Assembly: GCA_902630665.1 (NCBI GenBank)
Contig: CACOVP010000007.1
Location: 1-42,407 of the forward strand
Reading direction: 5' to 3'
DNA: 42,407 bases
From: an uncultured Pelagibacteraceae bacterium
Lineage (GTDB): Bacteria > Pseudomonadota > Alphaproteobacteria > Pelagibacterales > Pelagibacteraceae
How positions within the stretch are numbered: the first letter of the stretch is position 1; each line of letters opens with the position of its first letter. Shown piece by piece: positions 1 through 8,081 of the stretch. The position numbers and the translations under genes were made by a program. Under the pieces are notes generated by a model. The model saw nothing but the letters and a program-made list of their open reading frames with translations, did not search any database and had not been told where the DNA came from.

Positions 1-534
1 GAGATTAAAAAACTTCAAACTCAATTAAAAACTACTTCTCTTTATGTAACACATGATCAAGTTGAAGCCATGACTTTAGCTGATCGAATGATTGTAATGA
101 ACGAAGGTAATGTAGAACATATTGGAACCCCTTTAGAAGTGTATACAAAACCTAAAACTTTATTCACTGCTCAATTTATCGGAAGTCCAGCAATGAATAT
201 TTTAAAAGGTAATTGTGGAGGTAACAAATTGATTTTGGCAAACAAAGCTTCACTTTCGGTAAATTCAAAATTTAATGGACCTGTTAATATAGGTATGCGA
301 CCTGAAGATTTTGAATTAGATCAAAATGGTCCAATCAAGTTAAAAGTTGAACTTGTGGAGCTGATCGGAGCTAATACACTTATTCATGGTAAACTTGAAA
401 ATAGTAATGAAATTTTAGTTGCAAGTATCTCAGGTGTTGTTAAAGAAGATACTATTGGAAAAAATATTAATCTTTCCATTCAAAATGACAAACTACACCT
501 GTTTGATACTAATACTGACTTGAGGATTAATTGA
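1..534 (+). CDS. ugpC: sn-glycerol-3-phosphate ABC transporter ATP-binding protein, C-terminal part (5' end cut)
   Basis: The reading frame is open from base 1, so the gene begins upstream of the window; 177 residues are visible. The visible part opens just after Walker B and shows the switch/H-loop segment YVTHDQVEAMTLADR, followed by a C-terminal MOBE/TOBE-type beta domain (IGMRPEDFEL), as in MalK/UgpC-type sugar-phosphate importer ATPases. The family powers uptake through two permeases and a periplasmic binding protein from the cytoplasmic face of the inner membrane. Assignment to UgpC rather than another MalK-like ATPase rests on the overlapping downstream glycerophosphodiesterase gene (4 bases shared), which is the usual ugp neighbour. 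The Walker A and signature motifs lie outside the window, so activity cannot be judged here. Confidence 0.8.
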   Translation, partial: EIKKLQTQLKTTSLYVTHDQVEAMTLADRMIVMNEGNVEHIGTPLEVYTKPKTLFTAQFIGSPAMNILKGNCGGNKLILANKASLSVNSKFNGPVNIGMRPEDFELDQNGPIKLKVELVELIGANTLIHGKLENSNEILVASISGVVKEDTIGKNINLSIQNDKLHLFDTNTDLRIN

Positions 535-1463
535 TCAATCCATTTTTAACGAAACCTAACTACATAAGAATTTACGGCCACAGGGGAGCTAGAGGCGATA
601 TTGTTGAAAACTCAATCTCTGGTTTTAAATACACATTTGATTTAGGCATCAAGGCAGTTGAGTTTGATGTCGTGATTTCAAAAGATAATATCCCAACAAT
701 ATTTCATGATTACAGATTAAATCCTGATTTAGTTAAAGATGCTTCAGGTAGCTGGATCACAGATAAAAGTATGAAATTAGTAGAACTGACTTATGAGGAA
801 ATTAGCAAGTATAGTATTGGAAGTATAAAACCTGAAACAAAGTACGCAAAAAGGTTTAAAAATCAAAAACCTATTACAGGAGAAAAAATACCAAAGTTAA
901 CTGATTTCTTTAAATTAGTGACGGAAGAAAAATACAAAGACGTATTCTTAAATCTAGAAATTAAATCAACTCCTACACAAGAAAATGTAACACCAGATCC
1001 AGAGAAAATGGTTTCCTTAATCCTTAAAGATATTAAAGATTTTAAACTTGAGGATAGAACTTTAATTACTTCTTATGATTTTAGAATTTTGTATGCTGTT
1101 AAAAAACAAAACCCAAATATCCTAAGAGGATTTATTACCTTACAACAAGGTCTTTCAATAACTAAAAAGAATATTTACGAGAACTCTCCCTGGATGGTTC
1201 AAAATTATCCTTTGGAAGAATTATTTTTGCTGCCAAACATTATTAAATCATTAGAGGGACACGTATGGAGTGTTTTCTACCGTGATGTGACTAAACAAAA
1301 TGTTGAATTGGCTCATAAACATGGTCTAGCTACTTGTGTTTGGACAGTTAATAGAGAAAAAGATATTATTAGGATGATCGAGTACGGAGTTGATGGAATT
1401 ATCACCGACTATCCAAAAAAAGTTCAAGAAATTTGCAAATCTAAAAATATCTCCTGGTTTTAG
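531..1463 (+). CDS. ugpQ: glycerophosphodiester phosphodiesterase
   Basis: GDPD-family TIM barrel of 310 residues that hydrolyses glycerophosphodiesters to glycerol-3-phosphate and an alcohol. The catalytic signature is visible: HRGARG with His17, EN at 26-27, Glu44 and Asp46 in VEFDVV, and His59 in IFHD. The C-terminal strand motif DGIITDYP fits the end of the barrel. It is longer than the roughly 250-residue E. coli UgpQ because of an insertion around residues 75-125. The start is TTG at 531, overlapping the ugpC stop; no ATG or GTG lies between there and the catalytic histidine. No signal peptide is seen, so it is probably cytoplasmic, acting on diesters imported by the upstream transporter. 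Confidence 0.88.
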   Translation: MINPFLTKPNYIRIYGHRGARGDIVENSISGFKYTFDLGIKAVEFDVVISKDNIPTIFHDYRLNPDLVKDASGSWITDKSMKLVELTYEEISKYSIGSIKPETKYAKRFKNQKPITGEKIPKLTDFFKLVTEEKYKDVFLNLEIKSTPTQENVTPDPEKMVSLILKDIKDFKLEDRTLITSYDFRILYAVKKQNPNILRGFITLQQGLSITKKNIYENSPWMVQNYPLEELFLLPNIIKSLEGHVWSVFYRDVTKQNVELAHKHGLATCVWTVNREKDIIRMIEYGVDGIITDYPKKVQEICKSKNISWF

Positions 1464-1523
1464 GTACGCTGCTACAAATTCACATACTTACTAATCTAGT
1501 TTTAAACCTCTTAAAATTTCAGG

Positions 1524-1529
1524 TATAAT
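1524..1529 (+). promoter_or_regulatory. -10 box TATAAT before the 78-residue gene
   Basis: A perfect TATAAT ends 7 bases before the ATG at 1536, so initiation would fall at or next to the A of the start codon and give a leaderless mRNA. The -35 region is poor (TTTAAA at 1501-1506). No Shine-Dalgarno sequence precedes the ATG. Confidence 0.5.
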
Positions 1530-1535
1530 TTAAAG

Positions 1536-1772
1536 ATGACATTATTATTTTTATCTTTGGCAGGTATTATCGCTATAATAGTTATTCTTGTATCGGCTAA
1601 ATTTATTAAAGCAGGATTTGACGCTAGAGGCGAAGTTAAAGAGGAACAAAGAAAAGAGAAACTTAAGAAAGAGGATGAAGATATTTTAGACGAGTTAAAA
1701 AGAAAAGATTTATCCGAAAAAGATTTGAAAGACTTATACGATAAAATTCAAGATAAAAACAAAGATAGCTAA
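1536..1772 (+). CDS. small single-pass membrane protein with charged tail
   Basis: I do not recognise a named family. The 78-residue product has one hydrophobic N-terminal helix (about residues 3-27, starting LLFLSLAGIIAIIVIL) and then a highly charged, Lys/Glu/Asp-rich segment likely to form a helix or short coiled coil (about 33-78). Predicted topology is an inner-membrane anchor with a cytoplasmic tail. It is not obviously part of the ugp operon: 72 bases separate it from ugpQ, and it has its own TATAAT box. Its stop codon interlocks with that of the convergent PiT-like gene (CTAA at 1769-1772). The family and function are unknown; good codon structure and a promoter argue that it is real. 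Confidence 0.65.
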   Translation: MTLLFLSLAGIIAIIVILVSAKFIKAGFDARGEVKEEQRKEKLKKEDEDILDELKRKDLSEKDLKDLYDKIQDKNKDS

Positions 1773-2749
1773 AATAGTTCTCGTGGAATAATGAAATAGT
1801 GAATCACTAGAACTATTGCCACTGAAACACTTAAACCAAAAAACATTTTTACAAAATCCTTACCAATTAATGGGAACACATATTTGAACTTATATTCTTT
1901 GTTCATTGTTGAAATAGCAAGCTCCCTTCCACACAACAAACCTACAAACACCCAAGTTGTTGACATTGGTAAATCATTTAACTCTTTAAAATAGTATAAA
2001 ACTGCTGCATAGATTACATTTATAATTGTTGCTGATCTTGCGTATCTAGTTCCAGTTTTTTCTAATACAACTTTTTGAATTGGCCCTCCGTGAATATAAA
2101 AGATATAAAATAATAAGGCTGTAAAATATGCCATAACAATTAACAACAATGTTAGATCCAACTGCCTCGGTAGAAATACCGCAATATTAGCAACGTCGTG
2201 AGATAACCAAACCCACCATAACCATCCAGATGTTACCCAAACTGAATTACGCCAAAAAGAAATCCATTTATCTCCTTTTACCTCATCGAGTTTTTCATTG
2301 ATAAATTTGGAAACTACAATCCAGCATATGTAGGCAACTGTGGCTGCAATACCATAACCAACAATACTTTTTACTAACATTTTTTCCAAAACAATTGTCG
2401 AAGCAAATGCGGACAAAACTAAAAAAGTAGTCGAAACTGGAATACCAATTCTTGTTAATAATAAGAGAATAGCTGGCGCAACAGCGTGGTACCATTGAAT
2501 TTCTTGATATGGAATTCTCGTTAATCTGCCATAAGAAATATCTCCATCATAATTATACCATCCCCAAGCTAGGGCAAAAATCATAACTAATGAAGCTGAT
2601 CCCGCTAGAATATACCAAGCAAACCACTTTTTCTTAGATGCAATAAATGTCCCTAAAGTTTGTATAGAGTCATTTGCTATTACACTGTAACCAGCAAGAC
2701 CGAAACCAATTATTGTATATACTAAATTTATATCCATAAGATGATTCAC
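1769..2749 (-). CDS. PiT-family (inorganic phosphate transporter-like) membrane protein
   Basis: A polytopic membrane protein of 326 residues with about eight to ten hydrophobic segments. It shows the internal duplication typical of PiT phosphate permeases. There are two Asn/Asp-containing signatures, VIANDSIQTLGTFIAS (residues 23-38) and LSHDVANIAVFLPR (182-195), each followed by a P-x-S-T-T element, PVSTT at 104-108 and PMSTT at 261-265. Family members move phosphate with Na+ or H+, so phosphate or another oxyanion is the inferred substrate; the second signature has HDVAN instead of the usual ANDVAN, so specificity is uncertain. The second Met (residue 5, base 2737) is an equally plausible start. 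It lies near ugpCQ but on the opposite strand. Confidence 0.7.
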   Translation of the reverse strand: MNHLMDINLVYTIIGFGLAGYSVIANDSIQTLGTFIASKKKWFAWYILAGSASLVMIFALAWGWYNYDGDISYGRLTRIPYQEIQWYHAVAPAILLLLTRIGIPVSTTFLVLSAFASTIVLEKMLVKSIVGYGIAATVAYICWIVVSKFINEKLDEVKGDKWISFWRNSVWVTSGWLWWVWLSHDVANIAVFLPRQLDLTLLLIVMAYFTALLFYIFYIHGGPIQKVVLEKTGTRYARSATIINVIYAAVLYYFKELNDLPMSTTWVFVGLLCGRELAISTMNKEYKFKYVFPLIGKDFVKMFFGLSVSVAIVLVIHYFIIPRELF

Positions 2750-2879
2750 TTTATAACTTTCTAAAAAAGATTGTCTACTAGGAAAATTTATTTTTATTAT
2801 TTTTGGTTTGGGACTTGGGTCGTTGTTAAAAATTTTTTTTTAAAAATCAAATTTTAAATATTCTATCCACAAATTTTTT

Positions 2880-2910
2880 TATATAATTAAATTTCACAGC
2901 TTAATTTCAC
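2880..2910 (-). promoter_or_regulatory. candidate promoter with direct repeat for the PiT-like gene
   Basis: On the minus strand, GTGAAATTAA (2910-2901) and GTGAAATTTAA (2897-2887) form a direct repeat with 13-base period. They sit immediately upstream of a TATATA -10-like box at 2885-2880. This places a two-site operator over the -35 region of a promoter reading into the PiT-like gene with a leader of about 125 bases. The repeat is visible; its role as an activator site is inferred. Confidence 0.35.
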
Positions 2911-2918
2911 GAGGTTAT

Positions 2919-3146
2919 TTAATGAAATATAATTTGATAAAACCCTATTAAAAATAAAGGAATTTGTAATCCGAAGTTTGTAAGAATAGCTTTATCTTTT
3001 GATAAAAAACCAGCTATCGTCCAACCTACAACTCCTGCGCCATGGAACATTATATTTACTGGATAAATATTTAAGTTAGTTAACAGTATTCCCGTCAAGA
3101 CTAAAAAAGTGCTTAACCACTTAAGGTATTTTTTAATAAATTCCAT
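2919..3146 (-). CDS. small membrane protein, 75 residues
   Basis: A short protein made almost entirely of two or three hydrophobic segments (about residues 9-28, 34-48 and 53-74), with a positively charged start (MEFIKKYLKW) and a conserved-looking centre containing HGAGVVGW and a Lys-Asp-Lys turn. It resembles the small uncharacterised membrane proteins annotated as DUF6552 in alphaproteobacteria; I hold that family name only tentatively. It lies 11 bases downstream of gcrA on the same strand, so co-transcription with gcrA is likely. Function unknown. Confidence 0.6.
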   Translation of the reverse strand: MEFIKKYLKWLSTFLVLTGILLTNLNIYPVNIMFHGAGVVGWTIAGFLSKDKAILTNFGLQIPLFLIGFYQIIFH

Positions 3147-3157
3147 TTGTGTTTGAA

Positions 3158-3649
3158 TTACCCTGAAGCCTTAACTTTTTTCTCAATAAATTCTGGAATC
3201 TCATCACCAAGATCATCGTCTTTTTGATTTTTAGGTTGAAAGGCATACAAAACATGAAGTTTGCAATAAGGGAAATCTCCTTCAGGCTTTCTACCGCAAA
3301 AATAGAATTTTTCCTCATTTGGATGACCGATAGGCCACTTGCAAGTTTCATCAGTAAGTTCTTCAAGTGATTTAGGGTTTTCTGGCTCGAAGTTTTTATC
3401 TAATAATATTGATTGAAATTTAGCTTTTCTTGATGTGGGCGCAGGTCCTCTTCTATTCTGCTTATTGTCATTAGTTCTTGGTGAGTTAGATTGCTTAGAA
3501 GGCGCTCTAGCTTCTAAATTCAACCTATGAGCTTTTCCAATAACAGCGTTTCTAGTGGTGTCACCCAATGCTTCGGCTATCTGACTTGCAGTATGACCTT
3601 TAGACCAGAGTTCTTTTAATTTAGCGACTTTTTCTTCTGTCCAACTCAT
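3158..3649 (-). CDS. gcrA: GcrA cell-cycle regulator
   Basis: The N-terminus MSWTEEKVAKLKELWSKG followed by SQIAEALG and NAVIGKAHRLNL is the characteristic GcrA DNA-binding helix-turn-helix. The C-terminal part has a Cys/His cluster (CKWPIGHP, FCGRKP, YCKLH), as in the GcrA RNA-polymerase-binding region. In alphaproteobacteria GcrA works with sigma-70 at promoters carrying CcrM-methylated GANTC sites and controls cell-cycle and division genes. At 163 residues it is the usual length. The middle (about 50-85) is a polar low-complexity linker. CcrM and CtrA are not in this window. The gene is monocistronic or paired with the small membrane-protein gene downstream. Confidence 0.92.
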   Translation of the reverse strand: MSWTEEKVAKLKELWSKGHTASQIAEALGDTTRNAVIGKAHRLNLEARAPSKQSNSPRTNDNKQNRRGPAPTSRKAKFQSILLDKNFEPENPKSLEELTDETCKWPIGHPNEEKFYFCGRKPEGDFPYCKLHVLYAFQPKNQKDDDLGDEIPEFIEKKVKASG

Positions 3650-3772
3650 TGTATATAATTACAATATTTAGTAATTATGAAAAACTTAGGACATAATATT
3701 GGGGTTTAAAACATTAAAACGCATCAAAGCTGTGAGTAGATTTAGTTTTGCACAGTTTTTTTAATAACAGGT

Positions 3773-3778
3773 TATAAG
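3773..3778 (+). promoter_or_regulatory. -10 box TATAAG before the ABC permease-argDF operon
   Basis: TATAAG ends 8 bases before the ATG at 3786, so a transcript would begin at or one base before the start codon. A TTGCAC -35-like element lies at 3748-3753, with a 19-base spacer that is longer than ideal. No Shine-Dalgarno is present before the ATG, which fits leaderless initiation. Confidence 0.4.
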
Positions 3779-3785
3779 ACTATCA

Positions 3786-4598
3786 ATGGTTGAAATTTCG
3801 AAAAAATATAAAATTGGAAAAAGAAGATTCGGATTAGTTAATTGGTACGGAACATGGACTTTATACAAAAAAGAAGTTCTTAGATTCCTAATTGTTTGGA
3901 TACAAACTATTTTTTCTCCACTAATTTCGTCTTTACTCTTTTTACTTGTTTTATCTTTAGCAATTGGATCAGATAGAGGTGATGTTCTTGGTGTGCCTTT
4001 TATATCTTTTTTAGCGCCAGGGTTGATTTCAATGCAGGTAATTCAACAATCTTTTTCTCATTCTTCTTCATCTTTTATGATTAAAAAAATTGATGGAACT
4101 ATAGTAGATTTATTATTTGCTCCTCTGTCAGCTGGAGAGGTTACAATCTCAGTTTCTCTTGCGGCTGTAACTAGAAGTGTATTAATTGGAATAGTTTCGA
4201 TAATTGTATTTAAATTAATAATAGATATTGAAATCAAAAACTATTTAACGCTTATAGCCTTTACTTTGCTCTCCTCTTTTGTTTTAGGAAACATAGGAAT
4301 AATCGCTGGATTATGGGCTGAAAAATTTGATCATATGGCAACAGTTACTAATTTTGTAATAGTTCCATTATCTTTCTTATCGGGCACTTTTTATTCAATA
4401 GAGAGACTTCCTGACTTTTTGCAAGCAGTAAGTAAAGTTAATCCGTTTTTTTATATGATTGATGGTTTTAGATATAGTTTTATTGGCACTTCAGACGGTT
4501 CAATCTCTATTGGGTTGTCATATTTAACTGCTTTAAGCTTTGTGAGCTGGCTTGTTTGTTATTTATTGTATAAAAAAGGCTATAAAATAAAATCATGA
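3786..4598 (+). CDS. ABC-2 type transporter permease
   Basis: An integral membrane subunit of the ABC-2 (NodJ/DrrB-like) export family, 270 residues with about six hydrophobic segments (first near residues 35-60, last near 240-265). The family-typical region before the last helices is visible: VPLSFLSGTFYSIERLPDFLQ, then NPFFYMIDGFRYSF. Such permeases pair with a separate ATPase to export drugs, polysaccharide or lipid-linked substrates; no ATPase gene is adjacent, so the partner and substrate cannot be named. Its stop overlaps the argD start by 4 bases, so translation is coupled to arginine biosynthesis genes, though a functional link is not implied. Confidence 0.82.
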   Translation: MVEISKKYKIGKRRFGLVNWYGTWTLYKKEVLRFLIVWIQTIFSPLISSLLFLLVLSLAIGSDRGDVLGVPFISFLAPGLISMQVIQQSFSHSSSSFMIKKIDGTIVDLLFAPLSAGEVTISVSLAAVTRSVLIGIVSIIVFKLIIDIEIKNYLTLIAFTLLSSFVLGNIGIIAGLWAEKFDHMATVTNFVIVPLSFLSGTFYSIERLPDFLQAVSKVNPFFYMIDGFRYSFIGTSDGSISIGLSYLTALSFVSWLVCYLLYKKGYKIKS

Positions 4599-5761
4599 GT
4601 AAAATTTTAAATACTTATAACAGAAAGAAAATCTCTTTTTCCAAGGGAAAAGGAAGTTTCTTATATACAACGAATGGAAAGAAATATTTAGATTTCGTGC
4701 AAGGGATTGCTGTAAATTGTCTTGGCCATGCTAACGACTACTTAATTAGATCTATTAATAAACAATCTAAAAAATTATGGCATGTTTCAAACGTTTTTAT
4801 CATTCCTGAGCAAGAGAGATTAGCAAAAAGACTTGCCCAAAAAACATTTGCGGATTATGTAACTTTTCAAAATTCTGGTGCTGAAGCGACGGAGGCAGCT
4901 ATTAAATTTGCTAGAAGATATTTTTATTCAAAAGGTCAACCAAGAAAAAATAGAGTTCTTTGCATCAATAATAGTTTTCATGGAAGAACTATCGCGGCTA
5001 TTTTTGCAAGTAATAGCAAAAAAGCTATTGAAGGTTTCAAACCAAAAGTAGATGGTTTTGATCATTTTAACTTTGGTGATCACAAAGGCTTAGAAAAAGC
5101 GATAACCAGCAGAACAGCTGCTATCATGGTTGAGACAATTATGGGAGAAGGGGGCATCAAAGTTATTCCTGATATTTGCCTCAAAGGCCTAAGAAAACTA
5201 TGTAATAAGAAAAAAATTTTATTAATTCTTGATGAAGTACAATGCGGTATCGGAAGAAGTGGTAAATTTTTCGCTTTTGAATATGCGAAAATCAAACCTG
5301 ATATTGTTCCAATTGCAAAAGGTATTGGTGGCGGCTTTCCGATTGGTGCAGTTTTAGTAAATAAAAAAGTAGCTTCAGGTATGAAGCCTGGAACCCATGG
5401 ATCAACATTTGGTGGAAATCCTTTAGCAATGAGTGCTGGAAATGCGGTGATGGATATCATGTTTAAAAAAGGTTTCTTAAACAATGTAAGCAAAAATGGA
5501 AAATATTTTTTAAATCAACTCGATAAAATTAAAAATAAGTATCCCAAAGTTATAAAAGAAGTAAGAGGCAAAGGACTGCTCATCGGACTTTGTCTTCACG
5601 TAAATCAAGTAAAATTTATCCAAAAGCTTTTAGATAATAATTTGTTGACTGTAAGAGCTGCTGAAAACGTTGTCAGACTTTTGCCTCCTTTGAATGTAAC
5701 AAAGAGCGAGATAAATTTAAGTTTAAAAATAATAGAGAAAGTTTGCAAAAATTTTAAATGA
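4595..5761 (+). CDS. argD: acetylornithine aminotransferase
   Basis: A class III PLP-dependent aminotransferase of 388 residues. It converts N-acetylglutamate semialdehyde to N-acetylornithine in arginine synthesis, and related enzymes may serve lysine synthesis. Visible motifs include the NSGAEATEAAIK substrate/PLP loop (93-104), FHGRT (128-132), the ILDEVQCGIGRSG segment with Asp213, the Schiff-base lysine Lys242 in IAKGIGGGFPIGA, and HGSTFGGNPLA. The length is normal. It overlaps the upstream permease and the downstream argF by 4 bases each, an operon with coupled translation. The argF neighbour supports ArgD over other omega-aminotransferases. Confidence 0.93.
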   Translation: MSKILNTYNRKKISFSKGKGSFLYTTNGKKYLDFVQGIAVNCLGHANDYLIRSINKQSKKLWHVSNVFIIPEQERLAKRLAQKTFADYVTFQNSGAEATEAAIKFARRYFYSKGQPRKNRVLCINNSFHGRTIAAIFASNSKKAIEGFKPKVDGFDHFNFGDHKGLEKAITSRTAAIMVETIMGEGGIKVIPDICLKGLRKLCNKKKILLILDEVQCGIGRSGKFFAFEYAKIKPDIVPIAKGIGGGFPIGAVLVNKKVASGMKPGTHGSTFGGNPLAMSAGNAVMDIMFKKGFLNNVSKNGKYFLNQLDKIKNKYPKVIKEVRGKGLLIGLCLHVNQVKFIQKLLDNNLLTVRAAENVVRLLPPLNVTKSEINLSLKIIEKVCKNFK

Positions 5762-6684
5762 AAAACTTTATAAATATCTCTGACTGTTCTTCAGTAGAGC
5801 TAAGAGCTATTATTGAAGAAGCAAAAAAGAGAAAACAAAATAGATCTGGATTAAATAAATCTGCTCCTGACGAAGATAAACCTTTTGAGGGCAAGTCAAT
5901 GGCTATGATTTTTGAGAAACCATCTACTAGGACAAGAATGTCATTTGACATTGCTGTTAAACAATTAGGTGGATCATCAATTATTTTAAATCCAGATGGT
6001 ATACATTACGGCAAGGGTGAGGAAACTTTAAAAGATACGGCAAAAGTTTTATCTGAGTATGTCGATATCGTTATGTTGAGAACGTCATCTCACAAAAATT
6101 TAGAGGAGTTCGGAAAGCATTTAGATATTCCAATTATCAATGGCCTTTCAGATGCGAGCCATCCATGTCAAATTATGTCTGATATTCTTACTTACGAAGA
6201 AAGTAATGGTTCTATTGAGGGTAAAACTGTTTCTTGGATTGGAGATGGTAATAACAATATGTCAAATTCTTTAATAGAAGCAGCCGGGAAATTTAATTTT
6301 AAACTTAATATCGGTTGTCCAAAAAAATATTCTCCAAATAAGAGTATATTAAAATTAGCCAAAAAAGAGAGAGTGAAATTAACAATTACTTCTAAACCTC
6401 TAGAAGCAGTGAAAGATGCTGATTGCATAATGACGGACAAATGGATCTCAATGAACGATAAGGTTAATAAAGTCTCTAAAAAGAAAACTTTAAAACCCTA
6501 CCAAGTTAATAAGAAATTAATGAGCAAGGCAAATTCAGAAGCTATTTTTATGCATTGTCTTCCAGTGGGAAGAGGAGAAGAGGTCACGGATGAAGTAATA
6601 GATGGGAAGCAATCAGTAGTTTGGAGACAAGCGTTGAACAGAGTGCACGCTCAAAAAAGTATTATAAAGTGGTGTCTAGATTAA
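5758..6684 (+). CDS. argF: ornithine carbamoyltransferase
   Basis: Catalyses carbamoyl phosphate plus L-ornithine to citrulline, a cytosolic step of arginine synthesis. The carbamoyl-phosphate loop STRTR is at residues 56-60 (FEKPSTRTRMSF), HPCQ at 135-138, and the ornithine-side motif HCLPVGRGEEV is near residue 268. The 308-residue length is typical of catabolic and anabolic OTCases; the argD neighbour favours the anabolic role. The start overlaps the argD stop by 4 bases. At the 3' end its TAA shares the palindromic TTAA with the stop of the convergent cytochrome c gene. Confidence 0.95.
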   Translation: MKNFINISDCSSVELRAIIEEAKKRKQNRSGLNKSAPDEDKPFEGKSMAMIFEKPSTRTRMSFDIAVKQLGGSSIILNPDGIHYGKGEETLKDTAKVLSEYVDIVMLRTSSHKNLEEFGKHLDIPIINGLSDASHPCQIMSDILTYEESNGSIEGKTVSWIGDGNNNMSNSLIEAAGKFNFKLNIGCPKKYSPNKSILKLAKKERVKLTITSKPLEAVKDADCIMTDKWISMNDKVNKVSKKKTLKPYQVNKKLMSKANSEAIFMHCLPVGRGEEVTDEVIDGKQSVVWRQALNRVHAQKSIIKWCLD

Positions 6685-7226
6685 GGTAAAGGTTTTGGGT
6701 TATCACCTTTTGAATTCATATATAAAATAACCGAAGCTCTATCTTTTTCTTTTCTTAGTCCGGCAAAAGCCATTTTAGTTCCTTTAATATATGCTTGCGG
6801 CTTAATTAGGTAACTATTCATTTCTTCAAAAGACCATTCTTTAGCGTAAGCTACCATTGCTTTAGAATATTTATAATCACTTACTGAACCAGCTGTTCTT
6901 CCAATAACATTCCATAAATTTGGACCTATCATGTTTTTTCCACCAGCTGCAATCATATGACAAGCGCTACATTTTTTAAAAACTTTTTCTCCGTGTGCTA
7001 AGTCTCCCATAGCTAATAGAGCTTTTATATCTACTACTTCCGCAACCTTTTCAGTAGACTCAGCCATGTTGCTAGTTGAGGCAACTTCTAATCCTTCAAC
7101 TTTATAAGCCGCTTGCTCTGGTTTCTCCACGTGGAATAATATGTCAGTGAATTTTCCAATACCAATAACAATTAAAGCCGTAAGAAGAATTGCGGCTATT
7201 ATTTTATTTAATTCAAAACTATCCAT
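6681..7226 (-). CDS. membrane-anchored c-type cytochrome
   Basis: A class I cytochrome c of 181 residues. An uncleaved N-terminal anchor (about residues 8-27) precedes an acidic/Ala-rich linker. The heme-binding CSACH is at 86-90 (Cys86, Cys89, axial His90), with MIGPNLW after it and the probable Met axial ligand in KGTKMAF. This matches the CycM/cytochrome c552-like carriers of alphaproteobacteria that shuttle electrons between the bc1 complex and cytochrome oxidase on the periplasmic side. I start it at 7226 (MDSFELNKI) rather than the upstream ATG at 7259, because homologues begin MDSF-E-NKI and the extra 11 residues look non-coding. Confidence 0.88.
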   Translation of the reverse strand: MDSFELNKIIAAILLTALIVIGIGKFTDILFHVEKPEQAAYKVEGLEVASTSNMAESTEKVAEVVDIKALLAMGDLAHGEKVFKKCSACHMIAAGGKNMIGPNLWNVIGRTAGSVSDYKYSKAMVAYAKEWSFEEMNSYLIKPQAYIKGTKMAFAGLRKEKDRASVILYMNSKGDNPKPLP

Positions 7227-7298
7227 ATTTTTGGTAAGAACTTTAGAGATGTATAACACGAGTTTTTAAAAAAAAACTTAAAATTACCAAATTTTTTT

Positions 7299-7313
7299 GC
7301 GTCTCTAAGACGC
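7299..7313 (+). promoter_or_regulatory. small hairpin before kdsB start
   Basis: GCGTCT (7299-7304) and AGACGC (7308-7313) form a perfect 6-bp stem with a CTA loop, ending 6 bases before the kdsB ATG. It is GC-rich in a very AT-rich stretch. The preceding T-run is on the wrong side for a plus-strand terminator. A role in translation control, or as a dyad operator, is possible but unproven. Confidence 0.3.
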
Positions 7314-7319
7314 ATAATT

Positions 7320-8081
7320 ATGAATAAAACTGCAATAATAATACCATCAAGACTAAGCGCTCAGCGATTACCTAATAAACCTCTTAAACTTATAAATAAT
7401 AAAGAGATGATTCTTCATGTTTATGACGCAGCAAAAAAATCTAAAGCCGGAGAGGTTTATGTGGCCACTCCCGACCAACAAATAATAGATAAGGTGAAAA
7501 GTTATGGCGGAAACGCAATACTTACCTCACAAAACCATCAAACTGGAACTGATAGAGTTTTTGAGGTTTTTAAAAAAACACTACAAGAGAAACCAAAAAT
7601 AATTGTAAATCTACAAGGCGATATGCCAAATATTAATCCTGAGTCAATCAAACAATTAATTGATCATATGTGGGATGATAAATGTGAAATTGGCACTTTA
7701 GCTTCAGCTCTATTAGTTGACGAAGTTTATGATAAAAACGTAGTTAAAGTGTTTACAAGGCGTTTACCTAATAATAAACTTGAAGAAGCAATAAAAAATT
7801 CAACTTTTTCTCCAGTCTCAGATTTCGATAGAATTATTACTAAAGATCATAATGATTATGCATACCACCATATTGGGATTTACGGATTTACTAGAGAGGC
7901 ATTAATAAAGTATGTAAATCTTAAAAGAAGTAAGCTAGAGTTGGAAAGAAATTTAGAACAAATGAGGGCTTTTGAAAATAATATGAAGATAAACGTTGGT
8001 TTTGTAAACACAAAACCTTTAAGTGTAGATACCGAAAAAGATTTAGATGAAATCCTAAAAATAATGGGGACAAATGAGTAA
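7320..8081 (+). CDS. kdsB: 3-deoxy-manno-octulosonate cytidylyltransferase
   Basis: Activates Kdo as CMP-Kdo for lipopolysaccharide inner-core synthesis; its product is the donor for WaaA, encoded at 31081-32358. The nucleotide-binding start IIIPSRLSAQRLPNKPL, the T-G-T-D-R motif (HQTGTDRVFEV), NLQGDMPNINP and the late HIGIYGF segment are visible. The 253-residue length is normal. Met in QGDMP replaces the Glu common in gammaproteobacteria, but alphaproteobacterial enzymes also lack it. The gene overlaps pheA by 8 bases. A short GC-rich hairpin (7299-7313) stands just before the ATG, and no Shine-Dalgarno is seen. Confidence 0.93.
   Translation: MNKTAIIIPSRLSAQRLPNKPLKLINNKEMILHVYDAAKKSKAGEVYVATPDQQIIDKVKSYGGNAILTSQNHQTGTDRVFEVFKKTLQEKPKIIVNLQGDMPNINPESIKQLIDHMWDDKCEIGTLASALLVDEVYDKNVVKVFTRRLPNNKLEEAIKNSTFSPVSDFDRIITKDHNDYAYHHIGIYGFTREALIKYVNLKRSKLELERNLEQMRAFENNMKINVGFVNTKPLSVDTEKDLDEILKIMGTNE

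Noticed and set aside
7227-7259. Longer cytochrome c start at 7259
   Set aside because: The family begins MDSF-E-NK at 7226, and the preceding 11 codons do not resemble it.
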